From Candidatus Kosakonia sp. 282A-S69 (GTDB taxonomy: Bacteria; Pseudomonadota; Gammaproteobacteria; Enterobacterales; Enterobacteriaceae), in NCBI RefSeq assembly GCF_029433855.1, contig NZ_JAROAU010000001.1:1-64000 (forward strand): a DNA stretch of 64,000 nt, in the 5' to 3' direction. The position numbers were made by a program, and so were the translations under genes. This document shows, piece by piece, positions 11,216-21,600 of this stretch. How positions within the stretch are numbered: position 1 is the first letter of the stretch; the number at the start of each line of letters is the position of its first letter. The notes under the pieces were generated by a model that was not told the origin of the DNA, ran no database searches, and saw nothing but the letters and a program-made list of their open reading frames with translations.

Positions 11216-12055
11216 TTAGCGCGGCGGTAAAATCAGCTCGTCATACCCCTTTTCAAGGGTATAACCCATCACTTCCACGACCCGCTCACCTGCAGCCTGC
11301 ACCGCCATATCCAGCGCTTTACCCTGAATAATGCTGCTCACCAGTTCGGAGCAGAAGAGATCGCCTGTCCCTTTCAGATCCGTCGCCACACGCGGGTAGC
11401 TACTGATATTGACACCTTCGGCTGAGACCACCACCACATGTATCTGCCCATCGTTGCGGTCCACCGGCGCGCTGGTGATCGCCACCCAGCGTAATGACGG
11501 GGAGAGCAGCCCCTGCGCCGCGGCAATTGCGCTCTGCAGATCCCGGCACGGTTTGCCGCTCAGCACTTCCAGTTCGAACACATTCGGCGTGATCCCCTGA
11601 GCCAGCGGCAGCAACACCTCGCGGTAAGCCTCAGGTATTTCAGGTTTCACATAGATGCCACTGTCGATATCGCCAATCACCGGATCGACCAGAATCAACA
11701 GCTGCGGGTGTTTCTCCCGCAGCGTCGTCAGCCACTTCGCCAGCAGCTTGATCTGGCTGGCGCTGCCCATGTAGCCGGTTGTCACGGCCTTCACGCTGCG
11801 CAGTACGTCGCGCTCTTCCAGTGCCTGCAAATAGCCGCTGAACCACTCATCGGGAATAACACCGCCATAAAAGGTGTCGTAATGCGGGGTATTGCTGAAC
11901 AGCACCGTGGGGACAGCCAGTACGTTAAGCTGGTGTTGCCGAATATTGGGTACGGCAATGCTGTTGCCTACGCTACCGTAAACCACCTGCGACTGAACCG
12001 CGACGATATCGGCCTGCTGCGCCCGGGTTTTATCCCTGAACAGGATCATCTCCAT
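11216..12055 (-). CDS. pdxK: Pyridoxal/pyridoxine/hydroxymethylpyrimidine kinase PdxK
   Basis: A 279-residue ribokinase-fold vitamer kinase of the B6 salvage pathway. It keeps the family hallmarks: the N-terminal [18 protein letters not shown] substrate strand, HYDTFYGG lid region, VDPVIGD, and the anion-hole/catalytic GTGDLF near the C-terminus. The start ATG at 12055 has AAGGAGG five bases upstream. The E. coli protein is slightly longer at the C-terminus. It lies 17 bases after cysM on the same strand, so the two may be co-transcribed. E. coli has yfeK and yfeS in between; they are absent here. Confidence 0.95.
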   Translation of the reverse strand: MEMILFRDKTRAQQADIVAVQSQVVYGSVGNSIAVPNIRQHQLNVLAVPTVLFSNTPHYDTFYGGVIPDEWFSGYLQALEERDVLRSVKAVTTGYMGSASQIKLLAKWLTTLREKHPQLLILVDPVIGDIDSGIYVKPEIPEAYREVLLPLAQGITPNVFELEVLSGKPCRDLQSAIAAAQGLLSPSLRWVAITSAPVDRNDGQIHVVVVSAEGVNISSYPRVATDLKGTGDLFCSELVSSIIQGKALDMAVQAAGERVVEVMGYTLEKGYDELILPPR

Positions 12056-12072
12056 TTTGCCTCCTTGACGGG

Positions 12073-12984
12073 TTAAATCCCCGCGCCCTGCGAATAACTC
12101 TCTTCACCAAACACGCCGGTCGACAGATAGCGATCGCCGCGATCGCAAATGATGGCGACAACCACCGCGCCCGGGTTCGCTTTCGCCACCCGAATCGCGC
12201 CGGCGACCGCGCCGCCAGAGCTGACGCCGCAGAAGATGCCCTCATTGACCGCCAGCGCGCGCATGGTATTTTCCGCCTCGCGCTGTTGGATATCCAGCAC
12301 CTCATCCACCAAATCGGCGTTAAAAATGCCCGGCATATAGTCGGCAGGCCAGCGGCGGATACCGGGGATGCTGCTCCCCTCTTCCGGCTGGAGGCCAACA
12401 ATCGTCACTTTTTTCGCCTGTTCACGCAGGAAACGTGAAACGCCGGTGATGGTGCCGGTGGTGCCCATGCTGGAGACAAAGTGGCTGATACGCCCCTGCG
12501 TCTGCTGCCAGATTTCCGGGCCGGTGGTGGTGTAATGGGCGTAGGGGTTATCGGGATTGTTGAATTGGTCGAGCAGTTTGCCGTCGCCGCGCGCGGCCAT
12601 CTCAAGGGCCAGATCGCGCGCCCCCTCCATCCCCTGCTCTTTGCTGACCAGAATCAGCTCGGCGCCATAAGCACGCATCGCCGCGCGGCGCTCCTGGCTC
12701 ATGTTGTCGGGCATCAGCAGCTTCATGCGATAGCCCTTCAGCGCCGCAATCATTGCCAGCGCAATGCCGGTGTTGCCACTGGTCGCTTCAATCAGCACAT
12801 CGCCAGGTTTGATTTCACCGCGCCGTTCGGCCTGCACAATCATTGAGAGCGCAGCGCGGTCTTTTACCGAACCGGCAGGATTGTTACCTTCGAGCTTGAC
12901 CCAAATTTCACTGCCATTAGCCGGGGTCAGGCGCTGTAATTTGACCAGCGGCGTATTGCCGATAGTCTCTTCTAATGTGTTCAC
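12073..12984 (-). CDS. cysM: Cysteine synthase B (CysM)
   Basis: A 303-residue PLP enzyme. It makes cysteine from O-acetylserine and sulfide, and S-sulfocysteine when thiosulfate is the sulfur donor. The PLP lysine is K41 in [20 protein letters not shown] and the C-terminal [14 protein letters not shown] are present. The start is taken as GTG at 12984, because the protein then begins [16 protein letters not shown] and matches the 303-residue E. coli length. The frame is open 13 codons further without similarity. It follows the cysPTWA genes, but a terminator-like hairpin lies between. Confidence 0.95.
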   Translation of the reverse strand: MNTLEETIGNTPLVKLQRLTPANGSEIWVKLEGNNPAGSVKDRAALSMIVQAERRGEIKPGDVLIEATSGNTGIALAMIAALKGYRMKLLMPDNMSQERRAAMRAYGAELILVSKEQGMEGARDLALEMAARGDGKLLDQFNNPDNPYAHYTTTGPEIWQQTQGRISHFVSSMGTTGTITGVSRFLREQAKKVTIVGLQPEEGSSIPGIRRWPADYMPGIFNADLVDEVLDIQQREAENTMRALAVNEGIFCGVSSGGAVAGAIRVAKANPGAVVVAIICDRGDRYLSTGVFGEESYSQGAGI

Positions 12985-12998
12985 GATCGCTGTCCAAT

Positions 12999-13029
12999 AA
13001 AAAACCCGGTCCGCATCACGCATACCGGG
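12999..13029 (-). terminator. Terminator-like hairpin between cysA and cysM
   Basis: On the minus strand, CCCGGT ... ACCGGG with a 13-base loop is followed by a run of six Ts, placed just upstream of cysM. It probably reduces read-through from cysPTWA into cysM. Confidence 0.75.
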
Positions 13030-13035
13030 CTTGTC

Positions 13036-13062
13036 GGCCGGATAAGCAACGCGCTACCCGGC
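13036..13062. repeat. REP element downstream of cysA
   Basis: GCCGGATAAGC with a partner CCCGGC half forms a REP-type imperfect palindrome in the cysA-cysM gap, next to the terminator hairpin. Confidence 0.7.
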
Positions 13063-13085
13063 AAAAACCACGTTTCCTTAAGCTA

Positions 13086-14180
13086 TCAGGCTGACTGAGC
13101 CAGAGCAAGCTCCGCGCCGGGCTCAATACGCTCATCGCCGTTATAGAGCCGCGCGTTCTGCAAGCCCACGAACAGCCGCTCGCCGCGCTGTGGCGGATGC
13201 GCATCGCGCATCACCACCGTTAACGGATCGGGGTTCCAGCCGAGCGGCTGCACCACCAGTTGCGTGTAGTGCCCTTTCGGGCTGGCTTCCAGCACCTGCA
13301 CCGGCAGCGGCGAATCAAGGCTGGTGCGGCGGCTGACATCCACCTCCCACGGGCGCAGGAAGAGGTCGACATCGCCCTGGTAAACCGGCGTATGACCAAG
13401 CGGCCAGTGATGAGCGCCGACGTGGAACTGCCCGCCGCGAATCACCCCTTTCAGGCGGTTCACCTCACCCATAAATTCCAGTACAAAACGGGTCGCCGGT
13501 TCGCGCCACACCTGATCCGGCGCATCCGCCTGCTCAATATTCCCCTGGCTCATCACCACCACGCGATCGGCGACTTCCGTCGCCTCTTCCTGATCGTGGG
13601 TCACGAAGACGCTGGTGAATTTCAGCTCTTCATGCAGCTGACGCAGCCAGCGGCGAAGCTCTTTACGTACCTGCGCATCCAGCGCGCCGAAGGGTTCATC
13701 AAGCAGCAGAATTTGGGGTTCAACCGCCAGCGCACGCGCCAGTGCCACACGCTGCTTCTGCCCGCCAGAAAGCTGGGCCGGGTAGCGATCCGCCAGATGC
13801 GCCAGCTGCACCATCTCCAGCAGTTTGGTCACTTTCGCTTTGATCGCAGCAGCATTCGGCCGCTCGCGGCGCGGCAGCACCGTCAAACCAAAGGCGATAT
13901 TGTCGAATACCGACATATGCCGGAACAGTGCATAGTGCTGAAACACGAAGCCGACGCGGCGCTCACGCGCATGCAGGCGGCTGACATCGGTGCCGTGAAA
14001 ACGGATGCGGCCGCTGCTCTGGTGCTCAAGCCCGGCGATGATGCGCAGCAGCGTCGTTTTACCGGAGCCAGAGGGACCCAGCAGCGCCACCATCTGCCCG
14101 GACGGGATATCCAGAGAGATATCATTCAGCACCTGGGTGCGACCAAACGACTTCTTAATATTCGCAATCTCAATGCTCAT
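13086..14180 (-). CDS. cysA: Sulfate/thiosulfate ABC transporter ATPase CysA
   Basis: A 364-residue ABC ATPase. Walker A is GPSGSGKTT (about residues 35-43). The Q-loop, the signature [14 protein letters not shown], Walker [13 protein letters not shown] and the switch histidine in [10 protein letters not shown] are present. A C-terminal TOBE-like domain (about 240-350) follows. It energises sulfate and thiosulfate uptake through CysT and CysW. Its start overlaps the cysW stop by 11 bases, indicating translational coupling. E. coli CysA has 365 residues. Confidence 0.97.
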   Translation of the reverse strand: MSIEIANIKKSFGRTQVLNDISLDIPSGQMVALLGPSGSGKTTLLRIIAGLEHQSSGRIRFHGTDVSRLHARERRVGFVFQHYALFRHMSVFDNIAFGLTVLPRRERPNAAAIKAKVTKLLEMVQLAHLADRYPAQLSGGQKQRVALARALAVEPQILLLDEPFGALDAQVRKELRRWLRQLHEELKFTSVFVTHDQEEATEVADRVVVMSQGNIEQADAPDQVWREPATRFVLEFMGEVNRLKGVIRGGQFHVGAHHWPLGHTPVYQGDVDLFLRPWEVDVSRRTSLDSPLPVQVLEASPKGHYTQLVVQPLGWNPDPLTVVMRDAHPPQRGERLFVGLQNARLYNGDERIEPGAELALAQSA

Positions 14181-15045
14181 GATTTCCCTCCTCGTGCAGG
14201 CGTTTTTGCTGATTGTTCAGACGCCACTGCACCGCACTCTTCAAAAAGAGTGTCAAAATCGCCATTAGGGTCAGCAGGGCCGCGGCGGTAAAAGCACCGA
14301 CGGTATTGTAATCCTGCTCCAGTAACTCAATTTGCAGCGGCAGTGACAGGGTTTCGCCGCGAATCGATCCCGATACCACCGACACCGCGCCGAACTCGCC
14401 AATCGCTCGCGCGTTGGTCAACACCACACCGTAGAGCAGCGCCCAGCGGATATTAGGCAGCGTGACGCGGCGGAACATTTGCCAGCCGGAGGCGCCGAGC
14501 AGGATCGCGGCTTCATCCTCCTGGCTCCCCTGGCTGAGCATCACCGGTACCAGCTCGCGCACCACGAATGGGCAGGTGACAAATACGGTAACCAGCACCA
14601 TGCCGGGCCATGAGAACATAATTTGCAGATTGTGTTCATCCAGCCAGCCACCAAGCGGGCCGTTGGTACCATAAAAGAGCAGATAGATAAGACCGGCAAC
14701 CACCGGCGACACCGCAAACGGAATATCGAGCAGGGTCAGCAGTAACTGGCGGCCGGGGAAGTTAAAGCGCGTCACCAGCCAGGCGAGCAGCGTGCCGAAC
14801 ACCAGGTTGACGGGCACCGAGATAAGCGCAATCAGCACCGTCAGCCAGATGGCGTGCAGCATGTCAGCATCGGCAAGGTTTTGCAGCACCGGTGCCAGCC
14901 CTTTACTGAAGGCCTGCACGAAGATATAGATCATCGGCACCAGCAGAATAAAGGCTGAAAGCAAAATACCGGTGCCAATCAAGAACCATTTCCCCCAGTT
15001 CACCCGGGGCTTGTCATAGCGTTTCAATGCACTTATTTCCGCCAT
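14170..15045 (-). CDS. cysW: Sulfate/thiosulfate ABC permease CysW
   Basis: A 291-residue permease with six predicted membrane helices. The EAA-type cytoplasmic loop that contacts the ATPase is visible ([22 protein letters not shown]). It forms the heterodimeric channel with CysT. The length is identical to E. coli CysW. Its start shares a base with the cysT stop region, so the operon is tightly packed. Confidence 0.97.
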   Translation of the reverse strand: MAEISALKRYDKPRVNWGKWFLIGTGILLSAFILLVPMIYIFVQAFSKGLAPVLQNLADADMLHAIWLTVLIALISVPVNLVFGTLLAWLVTRFNFPGRQLLLTLLDIPFAVSPVVAGLIYLLFYGTNGPLGGWLDEHNLQIMFSWPGMVLVTVFVTCPFVVRELVPVMLSQGSQEDEAAILLGASGWQMFRRVTLPNIRWALLYGVVLTNARAIGEFGAVSVVSGSIRGETLSLPLQIELLEQDYNTVGAFTAAALLTLMAILTLFLKSAVQWRLNNQQKRLHEEGNHEH

Positions 15046-15875
15046 TAGTGACCTACCACACGCTGTCCAAAGCGACTTTGCAGGGTGTTGATAGAGAAGA
15101 GCAGCAGCAGCGAAGCTGCGAGGATCACCGAGGCAATTGCGCTCGCCGCCGGGTAGTCAAACTCCTGCAGACGTACGAAGATCATCAGCGAGGTCACTTC
15201 CGTCTTCCAGGCGATATTCCCGGCGATAAAAATCACTGCGCCAAACTCACCGAGGCTGCGGGTAAAGGAGAGCGCAACGCCTGCCATCAGTGCGGGCGAC
15301 AGCTCCGGCAGCACCACTTTACGAAAGCTCTGCCAGCGCGTGGCACCAAGGGTTTCCGCCGCCTCTTCATACTCCGGGCCAAGCTCTTCCAGCACCGGCT
15401 GCACCGTGCGCACCACAAACGGGATGCTGGTAAAGGCCATCGCCACCGCAATCCCGAGCCAGGTGTAGGTCACTTTAATGTCCAGCGCCGCCAGCCACTC
15501 GCCGTAAAAGCCGTTAACGGAGAAGAGCGACGCCAGCGTTAAGCCCGCCACCGCCGTCGGCAGGGCAAACGGCAGATCCATCAATGCATCAAGCAGCGTG
15601 CGTCCCGGAAAGCGGTAGCGGGTAAGGATCCACGCCATCAGCATGCCAAAGACACCGTTGAAGATTGAGGCGACGAACGCCGCCAGCAGCGTCACTTTAT
15701 AGGCGGCGACCACCTGCGGGTTGGTAACCACTTCCCAGTACTGTTCCCAGCTCATCTGCGACAGCTGCATCACCAGCGCGCTTAAGGGTAATAACAGAAT
15801 CAGACAGACAAAAAAGAGGCTGCTGCCGAGGCTTAAACCAAAGCCCGGCAGCACGCGTTTCGATCCAGACAACAT
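15045..15875 (-). CDS. cysT: Sulfate/thiosulfate ABC permease CysT (CysU)
   Basis: A 276-residue permease with six predicted membrane helices and the EAA loop EYEEAAETLGATRWQSFRKV. It pairs with CysW. The start is ATG at 15875, whose first base is the last base of the cysP TGA (TGATG), a typical coupling arrangement. A GTG one codon upstream is in frame but less likely. Confidence 0.97.
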   Translation of the reverse strand: MLSGSKRVLPGFGLSLGSSLFFVCLILLLPLSALVMQLSQMSWEQYWEVVTNPQVVAAYKVTLLAAFVASIFNGVFGMLMAWILTRYRFPGRTLLDALMDLPFALPTAVAGLTLASLFSVNGFYGEWLAALDIKVTYTWLGIAVAMAFTSIPFVVRTVQPVLEELGPEYEEAAETLGATRWQSFRKVVLPELSPALMAGVALSFTRSLGEFGAVIFIAGNIAWKTEVTSLMIFVRLQEFDYPAASAIASVILAASLLLLFSINTLQSRFGQRVVGH

Positions 15876-16891
15876 CACTTACGCCCCGCCGCCAGCAACT
15901 TATCCAGCTCGCCGCCACTGGCGAAATGGGTTTTCATCACTTCCGGCCAGGAGCCAAACTTATCCTCCACGCGGAACAGCGCAGTCTGCGGGAATTTATC
16001 CCCCAGCTTTTTCATCACTTCCGGGTTGTTCACGCGGTAGTAATAATCGGTGATGATGGTCTGCGCCTGCGGCGTGTAGAGCCAGTTGAGATAAGCTTTC
16101 GCCGCCTTCTCCGTGCCATTGGCTTTCACGTTCTTATCCACCCATGCCACCGGGAACTCGGCAAGGATATTGACCTTCGGCACCACCACTTCAAAGCCCT
16201 GCGCTTCATACTGTTTGCGGATGTTGTTCACTTCCGACTCAAAGGTGATCAGCACATCGCCGAGGCCACGCTCAACGAAGGTGGTGGTTGCACCGCGACC
16301 GCCGGTGTCAAACACCTCAACGTTTTTCAGAAACTGAGTCATAAACTGGGTGGTTTTGGCTTTATCACCGCCGTCAGCCTGATCGGCTGCGCCCCAGGCC
16401 GCCAGATAGGTATAGCGGGCGTTGCCGGAGGTTTTTGGATTCGGGAAGATCAGCTTCACGTCAGAACGCACAAGATCGTTCCAGTCGTGAATATTCTTCG
16501 GGTTGCCCTTACGCACAAGGAACGCCATTGTCGAGTAGAACGGCGAGCTGTTGTTCGGTAAGCGGCTCTGCCAGTCGGCGGGGATCAGCTTGCCCTTATC
16601 GTGCAGGATCTGCACATCCGTCACCTGGTTGTAGGTGACCACGTCGGCCTTCAGCCCCTGCAAAATCGCCAGCGCCTGTTTCGACGAACCGGCATGGGAT
16701 TGCTTGATGGTCAGCTTGTCGCCGCCATTCTCTTGCGCCCACTGCTGCTCAAAAGGCGGGTTCAGCGCCGCAAACAGCTCGCGCGAGACATCATACGAGC
16801 TGTTGAGCAGTTCCGTTGCCTGTGCCTGCGCGCTCAGCAGCGTCAGCGCTGCCAGCGTCAGATATCCTTTTTTCAGTATGTTAACGGCCAT
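15875..16891 (-). CDS. cysP: Thiosulfate/sulfate-binding protein CysP
   Basis: A 338-residue periplasmic binding protein, the same length as in E. coli. The signal peptide is clear ([21 protein letters not shown], cleaved before TELLN). The mature part shows the sulfate-binding family features, including SYDVSRELF and the TSGNARY segment. First gene of cysP-cysT-cysW-cysA, with the promoter region upstream at 16930-17010. Confidence 0.98.
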   Translation of the reverse strand: MAVNILKKGYLTLAALTLLSAQAQATELLNSSYDVSRELFAALNPPFEQQWAQENGGDKLTIKQSHAGSSKQALAILQGLKADVVTYNQVTDVQILHDKGKLIPADWQSRLPNNSSPFYSTMAFLVRKGNPKNIHDWNDLVRSDVKLIFPNPKTSGNARYTYLAAWGAADQADGGDKAKTTQFMTQFLKNVEVFDTGGRGATTTFVERGLGDVLITFESEVNNIRKQYEAQGFEVVVPKVNILAEFPVAWVDKNVKANGTEKAAKAYLNWLYTPQAQTIITDYYYRVNNPEVMKKLGDKFPQTALFRVEDKFGSWPEVMKTHFASGGELDKLLAAGRK

Positions 16892-16929
16892 TGCGCACCC
16901 TTATAAGCTGATCACTCGACGATGTTCAG

Positions 16930-17010
16930 TTTATTTATAACGGGAGTGAAAGCAGTAACGGTTTTATATACCAATTGGTGATTTGGAATCAGAAAAGAGT
17001 ATAAGCAGAA
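16930..17010 (-). promoter_or_regulatory. cysP promoter and CysB activation site
   Basis: On the minus strand a -10-like TATAAA (plus 16934-16939) has a poor -35, as expected of an activator-dependent promoter. Just upstream is the sequence ATCACCAATTGGTATATAAA and then ACCGTTACTGC, which I recognise as the CysB-bound region of the enteric cysP promoter. The exact CysB footprint is inferred from the family. Confidence 0.6.
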
Positions 17011-17055
17011 AGGGGTATTAGCCGGGTCGCCCCGGCCTGATGTGACGCAGGTTTG

Positions 17056-17955
17056 TTACAGGGCAAAGAGCCTGTCGAGCGCGGGCGCGAAGTAGTAACC
17101 GCCGGTGACCGGGCGGGTAAAACGCAGCATGGCGTCGCGCTTGCCGTCACGGTCGCCGAACATGCTCAGCAGCTGCTGCTCAATGTTGTAGAGCCGTGCG
17201 CTGTAGGTGCAGAAATAGAGGCCGTGAGTGCCGCTGGCGCTGCCGTAAGGCAGGCTCTGGCGCACAATTTTCAGCCCTTTCCCCGCCTCTTTCAGATCGA
17301 CGCGCGAGAGATGGGAAGTTACCGGGCGCACATCAGCGTCGATCTCTTCGTTATCCGCTTTGGTGCGCCCGATCATCATCTCCTGATCGCTGACGCTCAT
17401 GCGGTTAAGCTGTTTCAGGTTATGCTCCCAGCGCTGCACCATTACGTAGCTGCCGCCCGCGTCGATACCCTCCTGAATAATCGCCACTTCACGGCGTTTC
17501 TCTTCGCCGGCCGGGTTCTCCGTGCCGTCGACAAAACCGCTGAGATCGCGATCCTCGACCCAGCGGAAACCGTGCGTCTCCTCTTTCACCTCCAGCGCAT
17601 CGCCAAAGGCAGCCAGCGCCGCCTGGGCGACAGAGAAGTTGACGTCGTGACGCAGGGAGAGAATATGGATCAGCACATCGTGCTGGGTGGCGGGCGCAAG
17701 CCCTTTGCCATAGGCAGGAAAATCTTTCAGCTCTTCAGCACCCTGCCCGCCGCTTAATTCACGCCAGACGCGGGAACCAAATGCGACCACCGCGCCGAGC
17801 GCCGCGTCAGGGAATTGCAGTTGAAAATTCGCGAGCTTATCGGCAAACGCACGGCTGCCGGCGCGCAGGGCATCGGCCTCCCCTTTTACGCTGGCCTCAA
17901 TCCAAATTGCCGCACGGCAATGTTCCGGCAAAATGCCACTTTGAACCTGGGACAT
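17056..17955 (-). CDS. yfeX: DyP-type heme peroxidase YfeX
   Basis: A 299-residue dye-decolorising peroxidase. It carries the family GFVDGTENP motif with the distal Asp143 and the heme-ligand His215 in [10 protein letters not shown]. coli YfeX has porphyrinogen-oxidising peroxidase activity in the cytoplasm; a claimed deferrochelatase role is disputed. The start is ATG at 17955, with AGGAG upstream and [16 protein letters not shown] matching E. coli. The frame opens 13 codons earlier without similarity. ucpA and the mur genes found nearby in E. coli are missing. Confidence 0.95.
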   Translation of the reverse strand: MSQVQSGILPEHCRAAIWIEASVKGEADALRAGSRAFADKLANFQLQFPDAALGAVVAFGSRVWRELSGGQGAEELKDFPAYGKGLAPATQHDVLIHILSLRHDVNFSVAQAALAAFGDALEVKEETHGFRWVEDRDLSGFVDGTENPAGEEKRREVAIIQEGIDAGGSYVMVQRWEHNLKQLNRMSVSDQEMMIGRTKADNEEIDADVRPVTSHLSRVDLKEAGKGLKIVRQSLPYGSASGTHGLYFCTYSARLYNIEQQLLSMFGDRDGKRDAMLRFTRPVTGGYYFAPALDRLFAL

Positions 17956-18035
17956 CACATCTCCTGAAAACTGACCACAAAAACGATGCGGCATTGTACC
18001 TGTTTTTGGGTCAGTATCAGACTATTCCGAGCAGA

Positions 18036-18611
18036 TTAGCGACGCCAAATGATCTTGCTCACTTTCCAGCTTTTCAGGGTATCATCCGACGGCATTAAGC
18101 CCTCCGGGCCGCTCCAGCTACCGCTGAAGAGATAGCTGATGTGCTGGCTGTCGGGCGCTTTACACTCGATGCCGGAGATATCGGCGTCGGAGGCTTTCAC
18201 GCAGTGGCCAAACGCTTTGTCATAGAGAGTGTTGAACGGCGCGCCGATTTTTACCCCTTTGTGGGTGGCAATATCGGGATCGGTGACATCAATACGGCTG
18301 ACGACGCCGTTCTCACCATTGACCACCAGCGCCAGCTGCTTCTCTTTCAGCGCTTCGAAATAGCGAACAATGGTGCCTTTATCGGTTTTCATGCCGCTGC
18401 GCAGGTGGTAATCGCCGCCTAACGCGTCGCCAATCGCCTGTTCATTGAGCGGCGTGCTGGCAGTCAGCCCGCCGACGCCCTGCTCGTTGACTTCGAGGGA
18501 GGAACCAAACCAGTTCCAGGGGTAAGCAGCAGACCAGTTGACCGAGGCGAACGTCGAGCAGCCGGTTAACGCCAGCGGCAGCGCGATGAAAAACATACGC
18601 AGGGGGTTCAT
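18036..18611 (-). CDS. yfeY: Sigma-E-regulated lipoprotein YfeY
   Basis: A 191-residue lipoprotein: signal peptide with lipobox LTGC (Cys at residue 18), then a conserved DUF1131-type body that contains SVNWSAAYPWNWFGSS and ends in SWKVSKIIWRR. E. coli YfeY is a member of the sigma-E envelope stress regulon, with no defined biochemical function. The start is ATG at 18611 with AAGGAA upstream. A sigma-E-like promoter lies just before it (18641-18669). Confidence 0.93.
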   Translation of the reverse strand: MNPLRMFFIALPLALTGCSTFASVNWSAAYPWNWFGSSLEVNEQGVGGLTASTPLNEQAIGDALGGDYHLRSGMKTDKGTIVRYFEALKEKQLALVVNGENGVVSRIDVTDPDIATHKGVKIGAPFNTLYDKAFGHCVKASDADISGIECKAPDSQHISYLFSGSWSGPEGLMPSDDTLKSWKVSKIIWRR

Positions 18612-18640
18612 GCACAATTCCTTATATTGACCAAACGCCT

Positions 18641-18669
18641 GTTGGAGTGCCGAAAATGAAAAAAGTGCC
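18641..18669 (-). promoter_or_regulatory. Putative sigma-E promoter of yfeY
   Basis: On the minus strand GGCACTT (-35; consensus GGAACTT) is followed after 16 bases by TCCAA (-10; consensus TCTGA/TCAAA), about 30 bases upstream of the yfeY start. Known sigma-E control of yfeY in E. coli supports it. Confidence 0.5.
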
Positions 18670-18692
18670 CTCGTCACAGCGAAAGGCCGGAT

Positions 18693-19118
18693 TCAGTACT
18701 CTTCGTCTTCAATCAGGCGTTTGCCAAGATTAACGCTGTCGGTGTGCTCATACCCCAGGCGCTCATACATACCGATTACCATCTCGTTATCGTCGCGCAC
18801 CATCAGGTTGATCTTCGGACAACCGCGGGCAATCAACTTCTTCTCCAGCCGGCTGAGCAGCGCATTGGCGATGCCGCGACCGCGAAACTCCGGATGGACA
18901 CCCAGGTAGTACGCCGAACCGCGATGGCCGTCATAACCGCCCATTACCGTACCCACCACTTCGCCCCCGACCTCTGCCACCAGGAAAAGGCTTACGTCAT
19001 GATTGACCTTACGCTCAATGTCCATCTCCGGATCGTTCCACGGGCGCAGCAGTTCACAGCGCTCCCAAAGCGTGATCACTTCTTCAAAATCTTCCTGCCG
19101 GAAAACACGTATCTCCAT
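18693..19118 (-). CDS. ypeA: GNAT-family acetyltransferase YpeA
   Basis: A 141-residue GNAT protein with the acetyl-CoA motif A region [23 protein letters not shown] and the usual four-motif order across the whole length. The substrate is unknown. The start is ATG at 19118 ([14 protein letters not shown]), matching E. coli in sequence and length, with a GGGGGA ribosome site. An ATG four codons upstream is in frame. yfeZ, between yfeY and ypeA in E. coli, is absent. Confidence 0.94.
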   Translation of the reverse strand: MEIRVFRQEDFEEVITLWERCELLRPWNDPEMDIERKVNHDVSLFLVAEVGGEVVGTVMGGYDGHRGSAYYLGVHPEFRGRGIANALLSRLEKKLIARGCPKINLMVRDDNEMVIGMYERLGYEHTDSVNLGKRLIEDEEY

Positions 19119-19330
19119 GATGTCCCCCATATTTTTCAGCTGTGTAAACGGTGATTATGGCCTCTGGCGCGCGGTTAGCCAATATCCAGCATCATCGCCG
19201 CTGAAAAATGGCATAATGTCACTCTGTCACGTATTGAAATGAAAAGTAAAACAATAGTTCTTACGGACTGTCGTCACAGCAAACACGATACGCTATAACA
19301 CCTGCCACCACGGATAACCCATTTCAGGCT

Positions 19331-21105
<1,775 letters not shown>

Positions 21106-21110
21106 CCTCG

Positions 21111-21142
21111 TAGGCCGGATAAGGCGCAGCTGCCATCCGGCA
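21111..21142. repeat. REP element after hemF
   Basis: TAGGCCGGATAAGG with the inverted partner CCATCCGGC, directly after the hemF stop. Confidence 0.85.
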
Positions 21143-21495
21143 AAGGTGTTACCACGGTGGAATGGTTCCGTTCACCAGGCATTAGGGAGTTTCATTAATC
21201 TCTTATGCGGTGAACGGGACAAGGGGCGCGGCCGCGCTCCCCTTGTCAATCCCCGCGGCCCCGCGAGGAAATCGGTGCTGCGCACTGCGCTCACCTCCCG
21301 CGTGCCTGACTGCGGCCGGCTCGACTCGACTTACTCGCCCCGTTCCGGGACTCGTCCCTGTCTCGGTTCGCCTCTGTCCGCCATCCATGGCGTCCAGACC
21401 TTGTCATTCACGCTTCGGTTCGCCGATTTCAGCGGGGACACAACACCCTCGCTGTGAGACCTGAGGTAAAGGAAAGTCGGAGTTGCTGGAACCGC
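21143..21495. other. Gene-free structured element between REP sequences
   Basis: This stretch of about 350 bases is flanked by a REP on each side. It holds two back-to-back stem-loops. The first pairs GTTCCGTTCACC (21165-21176) with GGTGAACGGGAC (21209-21220), 11 of 12 bases. The second pairs ACAAGGGG (21219-21226) with CCCCTTGT (21239-21246). A GC-rich stretch of about 200 bases follows. Small open frames exist on both strands, but none has a convincing ribosome site or protein-like composition. It looks like a dispersed non-coding repeat or a remnant, not a gene. Confidence 0.5.
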
Positions 21496-21580
21496 GTAGG
21501 CCGGATAAGCGTTTACGCGCCATCCGGCATTATGTGAGCGGCATCGATTGCCGGATGGCGCTACCGCTTATCCGGCCTAC
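21496..21580. repeat. BIME: inverted pair of REP elements before maeB
   Basis: Two REP units in opposite orientation, 21496-21529 (GTAGGCCGGATAAGCG...CATCCGGCA) and 21549-21580 (TGCCGGATGGCGC...TATCCGGCCTAC), lie in the 3' region shared by hemF and maeB. Confidence 0.9.
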
Positions 21581-21600
21581 CGAAACTGTGATGCTAAAGC

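Noticed and set aside
21146-21464. Several 60- to 100-codon frames in the hemF-maeB gap
   Set aside because: They overlap each other on both strands, consist mainly of Arg, Pro, Ser and Cys, lack ribosome sites, and sit in a structured GC-rich repeat-like stretch.
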